Shown here piece by piece: positions 31,631 through 36,919 of a stretch of DNA of 36,919 bases. Position 1 is the first letter of the stretch. The number at the start of each line of letters is the position of its first letter. Source of the DNA: Deinococcus sp. Leaf326 (GTDB lineage Bacteria; Deinococcota; Deinococci; Deinococcales; Deinococcaceae); the NCBI RefSeq assembly GCF_001424185.1, contig NZ_LMOM01000018.1:1-36919 (forward strand), in the 5' to 3' direction. A model generated the notes under the pieces. That model was not told where the DNA came from and did no database searches. It saw only the letters and a program-made list of their open reading frames with translations. The translations under genes were made by a program, and so were the position numbers.

Positions 31631-33307
31631 TCAAGCAGATTCTTGGATGGAGTGCTCTGGCCTGGGAGAGAGCGGCCAGAACGAGCTCAGCGGCAACTTC
31701 TGCTGAGGAGTGAAGGCTTTCGACGCTGCCGCCTGCCGGGACCGCACCGTCACCTGTCCGGCGGCGACTTCAGCGACCAGGTCGAAGTGAGGAGAAAACT
31801 CTGCTGAGTCGTGCATGATGGCCAGGACGGTTTTGCCCTCGGTATGACTGAGGATCAACTCGAACGCCAGGCGCTGCGTGCGGTCGTCCAAGTTGGCTAG
31901 AGGCTCGTCAAACACATAGATCTCTGCAGATTTGAGGAGCGTCATCATCAGGGCAAACTTCTTCCGCTGACCGAGGGAGAGTTCATCGTACCGGGAGTCC
32001 AGCAGGGGCGTCAGGGTGAGCTGTTCTGCCAGAGCCTGCACACGAGCAGTATCAAAATGGGTGGTCAGCTCACGCAGGGGCAGCGAAGGGAACTTGACCG
32101 GTTCGACCAGGCCGCTGATCTCTCCGGCACGGTGGACTGAGCCCTTCTGAAGAGGTAAGAGTGAGAGGGCGGTCAGAGCGAGAGTGCTTTTCCCAGCGCC
32201 GTTGGCTCCTCGTACCAGCATCCGGTGGCCCTGAGGCACGTCGATATTCACTCCAGTCAGTGTCGCTGTCTCGCCTTGGCCAAAAGAAGCGTCTCGCCAG
32301 ACCAAGGCGCTGTTGCCTGAAGGCGCTGAGGCGGCGGCAACCTTGGTGTCTTGCTGCGCGAGCATGTCGGCCAGCCGCCAGATATTGGAGCGCAGGACCT
32401 GAATGTGGGGGGTGAGGTCGATCAGGCTTTGGACGGCGCCTACGGCCATCCAGTAGGCCCCCATGTAGGCCATGAGGCCGCCCAGCGTGAGCGAGGTCGT
32501 CATGACGGCGTAGCCCCCCAGTACCAGAACAAGTAGCTCGGCAATGCTGAGCGTGATGCGGCTGAGGGTGGCGTACTTGCTGGACCGGTAGCCGAGGGTG
32601 TAAACGGCGTCCAGGCGGTGGTCGACCGAACGCATGAGTTGGTGTAGAGCCAGTCCCTCAAGGTTGAACATCCGGACGGTCCGGTACGCGCCGATGGCAG
32701 CGGCATGCACCTCCTGCTGAGCGGCCGTACTTTCCTGCACGCCGTGGGCATCCTGATGAAGCTGGGCCGAAAAATGCCGGGCCAGGAGAAGGAGCGCTGG
32801 TGTGATGATCAGAAGAACCGTCGTGAGCTGCCAGGACAGAAGAAGCACCGTGATCATCGCCGTGACCAGAATCAGGACGGCGCGGAGCAGCTGAATTCCT
32901 GAAGTCACCACCGGGGATACGGTCTGCTCGACCTCATTCATCGTTCGCGCCACGAAGTAGCCGTCATTGTGCTGCGCCACCACCTCAGGGGGGAGGTGAA
33001 AGTAGCCGCTGACCATCCGCTTGGTCAGATCGGCACTCATCCGGTTAGTCAGGCGCTGCTGATATTGCCCGCTCTGAAAGTCCCACCACCGGAGTAGGCC
33101 GAACACCACCAGAGCAGTTACTGCGATGGCGATCAACCAGTCCAGGCGCTTCTGGGTTACTGCCACATCGAAGATCAGGCGCGTGGCGAGGGGATTGAGC
33201 GCCGTCATGAGGACGGCGATCGTCCCAGCCCAGGCCAGGGCGAGCAGGTAGGTCCGAGTTCGCGATCCGACGATTAGCTGCCAGTCTTGCGTCCAGGTCC
33301 GTTTCAT
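31631..33307 (-). CDS. ABC exporter (fused membrane and ATPase domains) of the lanthipeptide cluster
   Basis: 558 residues. Residues about 20-300 hold six membrane helices (L-A-L-A-W-A-G-T-I-A-V-L-M, A-V-L-I-L-V-T-A-M-I). The ATPase has Walker A R-G-A-N-G-A-G-K-S-T (about 363-372), signature L-S-L-G-Q-R-K-K, and Walker B E-I-Y-V-F-D-E-P-L-A-N-L. No N-terminal C39 peptidase is present, so the leader must be cut by another enzyme. ATG 33307 overlaps the lanKC stop (TGATG). It probably exports the modified peptides. Confidence 0.92.
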   Translation of the reverse strand: MKRTWTQDWQLIVGSRTRTYLLALAWAGTIAVLMTALNPLATRLIFDVAVTQKRLDWLIAIAVTALVVFGLLRWWDFQSGQYQQRLTNRMSADLTKRMVSGYFHLPPEVVAQHNDGYFVARTMNEVEQTVSPVVTSGIQLLRAVLILVTAMITVLLLSWQLTTVLLIITPALLLLARHFSAQLHQDAHGVQESTAAQQEVHAAAIGAYRTVRMFNLEGLALHQLMRSVDHRLDAVYTLGYRSSKYATLSRITLSIAELLVLVLGGYAVMTTSLTLGGLMAYMGAYWMAVGAVQSLIDLTPHIQVLRSNIWRLADMLAQQDTKVAAASAPSGNSALVWRDASFGQGETATLTGVNIDVPQGHRMLVRGANGAGKSTLALTALSLLPLQKGSVHRAGEISGLVEPVKFPSLPLRELTTHFDTARVQALAEQLTLTPLLDSRYDELSLGQRKKFALMMTLLKSAEIYVFDEPLANLDDRTQRLAFELILSHTEGKTVLAIMHDSAEFSPHFDLVAEVAAGQVTVRSRQAAASKAFTPQQKLPLSSFWPLSPRPEHSIQESA

Positions 33308-35991
33308 CACTGCACTCCCTCTGCGCGCAGAAGCGCTGCATCTGGAAACAGCGGATTGCAGGTCCCCTGCGCGAGCCGATGAAGGAACATCGCGATCCCG
33401 CTACTGCCACTGCCCAAGTCCGTACTGATGCGGTGCAAGTAGTCGCCGGGGAAGGCTGTTCCCTGGGGTTTGTCCACGCTGAAGCGCAGAACGCCCTTCG
33501 CCGTGCCGTGAGCCTGCTTCAGATAGGTCGGATCACCGAGGAACTGCTCGGCGTCGATCAGGAACATGCCCAGCCCAGCAAGTCCCATGAACAGACTGGG
33601 GAAGACGCTGTACTGCGGAGTCGTGGCCTGCCGGATTCTTTCGGTCAGTTCCCGGTAGGCCGGATTCTTCGTCACGTGGTAGTACCGCACCAGGACGCTG
33701 CCTACGCCCGCGCTTCCGGTCATCCAGTAGGGATAGAGGATCTTCCCATCCGGTCGATCCGGGAAGCCGAGTGCGCCGCCGTCCAAGGCGCGGCCGTGGG
33801 CCAGATCTTCAGCCAGAGCCGCTTCCCCGAGGCGCAGGTATCGGGCCTCTCCGGTGACAGCATGCAAGTAGAGAAGGAAGAGGGCGACGCCGCTCTGTCC
33901 ATACCCAAGGCCCACTTCCTGGGATCCAAAATCCGGCCAGGTGACCCGGTCGCCGGCCCACTGCGCAGTGGTGTCCAGCAGATCACCAATGTGCCGGGCT
34001 TCCTGGAGGTAGGCAGCGTCCCCCCACTGCAGGAACAGAGTCAGGCTGGCGAGTCCAAAGCCGCTGACTCCCCCATGGAGATGCACCCGGGCATAGAGAT
34101 GATCGTGACGTCTAGCGAGTTGATAGGCCCGTTCGGCACTCTTACGATCACCGATCTGGGCAAATCCGACGGCCATCCCTGCAAGCCCGCCGAAAAGCCC
34201 AGGAGCTGTGCCCGCGCCTACTGGTTGCTCGCGGATCCACTGGCGTACGGCCTGAGGAATCCGTCCCTGAACGTTCTGAAGAGTCAGGGCGACTCCAAGT
34301 GCGCCGTAATCCAGACCGAGGCTATGCGTCTGCTGGGGCGAAGAGGGAAACAGCCTGTCCTGCCGCCCGAAATCAGCGCTCGCCACAGCATATTTCAGGG
34401 CGCCGCGCACAGTACGGCGCAGCTTGTCTTGTGACAAGGCCCGTGGAGCGCTCAGGATGCCGGGGAGACCCAGAGGAGAGTTGTCTTCATCCAGGAGAGT
34501 CGTCAGTTCGTTCAGATCGAGCGAGTCTTCGGCGGCCAAGAGGCGGTTGACGACCTCACCGAACACAGGAGGCAGACCGAAGTCGTCAGCGAAGTTGTCC
34601 AGGAAAGCGGATAGGGCGTCCGCTTTGACGTTCGTCAGCACGGCGACGGGCAATAGCAGGCTGAAGAGCAGGGCGCCCAAGGCGTAGTGGTCATCTGCCA
34701 GCGTGGTGTGCTGCCGGGTCGTCCGCCCAGGCCGCGCAAATCCCGGCGTGAACATATTGACCGCGGCATCGACGTTGGGCCGACTGGCGCCCTCGAAATC
34801 GATGAGTCTTGCACTCACGCACTGACTGTCTTCGACGGACACAAGCACGTTGTTCAGGGAAAGATCTCCGAAGACGACACCCTGCGCATGGAGGATACGG
34901 ACAGTGTGCAGAATTGCTGCCGCTACAGACCTTAGAAGTTTCCACCAAGCCTGTAATTCTTCCTCCGTATGGGAAGTGCGAATCACAGGGCTGTACTTGC
35001 CCGTAAAGGCGTGGAGGGATTCTCCAGGCACAAACTCTTGTACGAGGAACAGGTGTTCCCACTCTGTGAAGGTTTCAATGGGCTCGGGAGCGATACCTAA
35101 GCCGCGGAGATGAGTGAGGAGCTGAAACTCCTTCTTCAGCTGCTCTATAGCATCCTGACCGGAGGCGCTGGTATCGACATGTGGCCGGGCTTCTTTGACG
35201 ACTACGGTCTTTCCCGTCTGATGGTCGACTGCTTTGTAGACCCCTCCAGAATTCGAGTAGCTCAGGACCGTGAGGACTTCATAACGGCCATTCAGCCGTT
35301 CACTCGCACCTTCTTCCGATTCTTCTGTCTGGAATGGATCTTGTAACCAGTCCGGAACCTGGAAGTAGGGCGTCCGGTCGTCCGGCTCGAGCTGTAGGTC
35401 GGGGCGCATCAGGTAGGACGTCAGCAGGCCATCTGCGTCACGCCGAGTGATAGGCGTGAAACCGCCATACCGGTAATACAGGACGGAGCAGTCCCGAAAA
35501 CGGCGATCCGAGAGGACGTAGGGTCCTTCAAAGCCCTGGAGGCAGGTGTACAGCTCTTCCAACAGCAGGCGCGCCTGCTGCTCATCCTGGGGGTAGATGG
35601 TCATGAACTTCCCGCTCGAACCGCGGGCACAGCCCTTGCCGAGGAGAAGAGAGAGGACAAAGGGATCACTGGCAAATTTGAAGGGTACGCGGGCGGCGCA
35701 GCAGATCTCCGCCACCTTGCTCAGGATGGACGGCGCGTTTTTCTGTGTAGCGGAGACGTGGATTTTCCAGCCCTGCATGGGGACCTCTCCACCTAGAGGC
35801 TGCACGTGGGTCCAGAACGCTTCCCGCAGAATTCGGCTCGTCAGAGGGATTTGCGCCTCGATAATTTTGAAGAAGGCGTCGCCGGGCTGATACCGCTCGA
35901 AGGGTTCGTAGAAGTCCGAACGCAGGTGAAGATGCTTGACGACCTGCTGCATGTTGAAACGGGGTGGAACGAGGTTTGCTCCGCTGGTCAT
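33307..35991 (-). CDS. Class III lanthipeptide synthetase LanKC
   Basis: 894 residues with the three LanKC parts in order. The phosphoserine lyase region is residues about 1-225. The Ser/Thr kinase is about 235-520, with V-V-V-K-E-A-R as ATP-lysine region, G-V-V-F-G-D-L-S-L-N-N-V-L as catalytic loop and R-L-I-D-F-E-G-A as metal motif. The LanC-like cyclase is about 545-894, with G-L-G-Y-G-Q-S-G-V-A and Y-W-M-T-G-S-A-G-V-G. The Cys-Cys-His zinc ligands of class I/II/IV cyclases are absent, which marks class III. AGGAGG lies 5 bases before ATG 35991. The substrates are the peptides encoded upstream. Confidence 0.94.
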   Translation of the reverse strand: MTSGANLVPPRFNMQQVVKHLHLRSDFYEPFERYQPGDAFFKIIEAQIPLTSRILREAFWTHVQPLGGEVPMQGWKIHVSATQKNAPSILSKVAEICCAARVPFKFASDPFVLSLLLGKGCARGSSGKFMTIYPQDEQQARLLLEELYTCLQGFEGPYVLSDRRFRDCSVLYYRYGGFTPITRRDADGLLTSYLMRPDLQLEPDDRTPYFQVPDWLQDPFQTEESEEGASERLNGRYEVLTVLSYSNSGGVYKAVDHQTGKTVVVKEARPHVDTSASGQDAIEQLKKEFQLLTHLRGLGIAPEPIETFTEWEHLFLVQEFVPGESLHAFTGKYSPVIRTSHTEEELQAWWKLLRSVAAAILHTVRILHAQGVVFGDLSLNNVLVSVEDSQCVSARLIDFEGASRPNVDAAVNMFTPGFARPGRTTRQHTTLADDHYALGALLFSLLLPVAVLTNVKADALSAFLDNFADDFGLPPVFGEVVNRLLAAEDSLDLNELTTLLDEDNSPLGLPGILSAPRALSQDKLRRTVRGALKYAVASADFGRQDRLFPSSPQQTHSLGLDYGALGVALTLQNVQGRIPQAVRQWIREQPVGAGTAPGLFGGLAGMAVGFAQIGDRKSAERAYQLARRHDHLYARVHLHGGVSGFGLASLTLFLQWGDAAYLQEARHIGDLLDTTAQWAGDRVTWPDFGSQEVGLGYGQSGVALFLLYLHAVTGEARYLRLGEAALAEDLAHGRALDGGALGFPDRPDGKILYPYWMTGSAGVGSVLVRYYHVTKNPAYRELTERIRQATTPQYSVFPSLFMGLAGLGMFLIDAEQFLGDPTYLKQAHGTAKGVLRFSVDKPQGTAFPGDYLHRISTDLGSGSSGIAMFLHRLAQGTCNPLFPDAALLRAEGVQ

Positions 35992-36034
35992 AAAAACCTC
36001 CTGATGCCATTTAGAGTTCTTGTGTTGTGGGAAG

Positions 36035-36057
36035 AAAAAGGGGCGCTTTGGCGCCCC
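36035..36057 (-). terminator. Terminator/attenuator between precursor genes and lanKC
   Basis: On the minus strand, GGGGCGC, loop CAAA, GCGCCCC, then TTTTTCTT. It lies about 100 bases after the first precursor stop and 44 bases before lanKC. Partial read-through would give much more precursor than enzyme mRNA. Confidence 0.8.
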
Positions 36058-36160
36058 TGGGTTGTGTCATCGCTCGGCGTCGACCGTCGTCCGAATTGGG
36101 ACGTAGGTATGGACGTAAGTAAGTGCAGTCGGCTGATTGCTTTTGAACGCGGGTACTGAG

Positions 36161-36265
36161 TCAATCCAGCTGGACATGGCTTCCACAGTGGTTGCTGATG
36201 GTGCTCCAGTCGGCGGGAGCGGGATTGGAAGCCTGCAGGGTCTGGAGCTGAAGAACTCGTTTCAT
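36161..36265 (-). CDS. Class III lanthipeptide precursor 1 (nearest lanKC)
   Basis: 34 residues. The leader M-K-R-V-L-Q-L-Q-T-L-Q has the LxLQ motif recognised by LanKC enzymes. The core W-S-T-I-S-N-H-C-G-S-H has Ser-x2-Ser-x2-Cys, the labionin pattern. The C-terminus is V-Q-L-D. AAGGA lies about 9 bases before ATG on the minus strand. It differs most from the others in its end (V-Q-L-D) and in Lys 2 and Ile 23. Confidence 0.9.
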   Translation of the reverse strand: MKRVLQLQTLQASNPAPADWSTISNHCGSHVQLD

Positions 36266-36318
36266 GGGTCACGTCCTTGAAAAATAGAGGGCTGAGCTGC
36301 TGCTGAAGAAGTTGCGTC

Positions 36319-36420
36319 TCAGGACAGCTGAACGCTGCTGCAGTAGTTGCTGACGGTGCTCCAGTCGGCGGGAGTGGGGTTGGAAGCCTGCAGGGTCTGG
36401 AGCTGGAGAACTCGGTTCAT
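36319..36420 (-). CDS. Class III lanthipeptide precursor 2
   Basis: 33 residues: the leader M-N-R-V-L-Q-L-Q-T-L-Q is shared with the other copies. The linker has P-T-P-A-D and the core is W-S-T-V-S-N-Y-C-S-S-V-Q-L-S. Ser 21, Ser 24 and Cys 27 keep the labionin spacing. The His after Asn is Tyr here, and two extra Ser follow Cys, making it the most divergent core. Confidence 0.9.
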   Translation of the reverse strand: MNRVLQLQTLQASNPTPADWSTVSNYCSSVQLS

Positions 36421-36476
36421 GGGTCACATCCTTGAAGAGGAGAAGGCGGAGGGAGTGGAGTGCTTTCCGGTCTGGC

Positions 36477-36578
36477 TCAGGCCAGCTGGTGGCTACCGCA
36501 GTGGTTGCTGACGGTGCTCCAGTCGGCGGGAGCGGGGTTGGAGGCCTGCAGGGTCTGGAGCTGAAGAACTCGGTTCAT
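36477..36578 (-). CDS. Class III lanthipeptide precursor 3
   Basis: 33 residues with leader M-N-R-V-L-Q-L-Q-T-L-Q, linker A-S-N-P-A-P-A-D and core W-S-T-V-S-N-H-C-G-S-H-Q-L-A. Ser 21, Ser 24 and Cys 27 are positioned for one labionin. The core is identical to copies 4 and 5. Confidence 0.9.
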   Translation of the reverse strand: MNRVLQLQTLQASNPAPADWSTVSNHCGSHQLA

Positions 36579-36629
36579 GGGTCACATCCTTGGAGAAGAG
36601 AAGGCGGAGGGACTGGGGTGAGAGTTGAA

Positions 36630-36731
36630 TCAGGCCAGCTGGTGGCTACCGCAGTGGTTGCTGACGGTGCTCCATTCAGCGGGAGCGGGGTTGGAAGCCT
36701 GCAGGGTCTGGAGCTGGAGAACTCGGTTCAT
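36630..36731 (-). CDS. Class III lanthipeptide precursor 4
   Basis: 33 residues, identical to copy 3 except Glu for Asp at residue 19, just before the core. The same leader and core (W-S-T-V-S-N-H-C-G-S-H-Q-L-A) are present. The ATG is preceded by the conserved AAGGATGTGACCC spacer. Confidence 0.9.
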   Translation of the reverse strand: MNRVLQLQTLQASNPAPAEWSTVSNHCGSHQLA

Positions 36732-36783
36732 GGGTCACATCCTTGAAGAGGAGAGGGCGGAGGGGGGAGCCTGACGGTCTGGC

Positions 36784-36885
36784 TCAAGCCAGCTGGTGGC
36801 TACCGCAGTGATTGCTGACGGTGCTCCAGTCGGCGGGAGCGGGGTTGGAAGCCTGCAGGGTCTGGAGCTGGAGAACTCGGTTCAT
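36784..36885 (-). CDS. Class III lanthipeptide precursor 5
   Basis: 33 residues, the same peptide as copy 3. The DNA differs from copy 3 only by silent changes. After it, the conserved spacer runs to the window edge (36886-36919), as it does before the other copies, which suggests another copy beyond the edge. Confidence 0.9.
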   Translation of the reverse strand: MNRVLQLQTLQASNPAPADWSTVSNHCGSHQLA

Positions 36886-36919
36886 GGGTCACATCCTTGA
36901 AGAGGAGAAGGCGGAGGGA

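Noticed and set aside
36432..36746. 104-codon plus-strand frame across the precursor repeats
   Set aside because: It is the mirror of the precursor genes and repeats only because they do. There is no ribosome-binding site and no sensible protein.
36161..36919. Regular about 155-base repeat at the right edge resembling a repeat array such as CRISPR
   Set aside because: The repeats are long, open in one frame, carry start codons, ribosome-binding sites and a conserved leader/core, and have no short unique spacers. They are precursor genes.

Overview
The window looks like part of a large plasmid (or a plasmid-like region) of a Deinococcus-type bacterium. This is an inference. It rests on the GC-rich coding style, the -10 boxes of TANNNT type placed a few bases before AUG in several genes (leaderless messages, common in Deinococcus), and the mix of toxin-antitoxin modules, serine recombinases, a replication/partition block and insertion sequences. 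No rRNA, tRNA or core housekeeping operon is present.

Layout. 1-5492 (minus strand) is a type I restriction-modification locus (hsdR - small ORF - hsdM - hsdS). Its hsdS is cut by an insertion sequence whose end forms the first 99 bases, and its hsdR is frameshifted. 5716-8200 holds a LysR regulator divergent from an atypical inositol-monophosphatase-like protein and an NAD(P)-binding F420-oxidoreductase-type protein. 8386-8976 is a decayed antitoxin/PIN pair. 8973-10901 is an operon-like DUF4260 - alpha/beta hydrolase - TetR set behind a near-consensus promoter. 11088-16214 is a defence/stability island: two serine recombinases, Phd-like/PIN, VapBC and AbrB-like/Doc toxin-antitoxin pairs, a DUF6155 protein and a frameshifted unknown gene. 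16376-18928 carries a DUF4157 (HEVTH) polymorphic-toxin-like protein, an in-frame continuation behind a TAG stop, and a candidate immunity gene.

18929-24525 looks like the plasmid maintenance region. It has gene remnants, 15-base iteron-like repeats, a winged-helix gene with a frameshift, a candidate replication initiator with palindromic repeats inside its coding sequence, a coupled small HTH protein, and a parA / small RHH-type partner locus surrounded by TGTGATT-type repeats (candidate centromere). 24831-27253 holds a SoxR with a clear SoxR box driving a VOC-family gene, a Gre-like factor, and a PadR regulator with its operator. The membrane-protein gene coupled to PadR is interrupted by a complete 1160-bp IS4-superfamily element (27836-28995) with a 5-bp target duplication. 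A secreted lipoprotein phospholipase A2 and a DUF2726 protein follow.

The most striking system is at the right end (31631-36885 and beyond). It is a class III lanthipeptide cluster on the minus strand with at least five tandem, nearly identical 33-34-residue precursor genes, then an intrinsic terminator/attenuator, then a LanKC synthetase and a coupled ABC exporter. None of the short precursor genes is called as an ORF in its own right by simple length cut-offs. The array runs to the window edge, so more copies probably lie beyond it.
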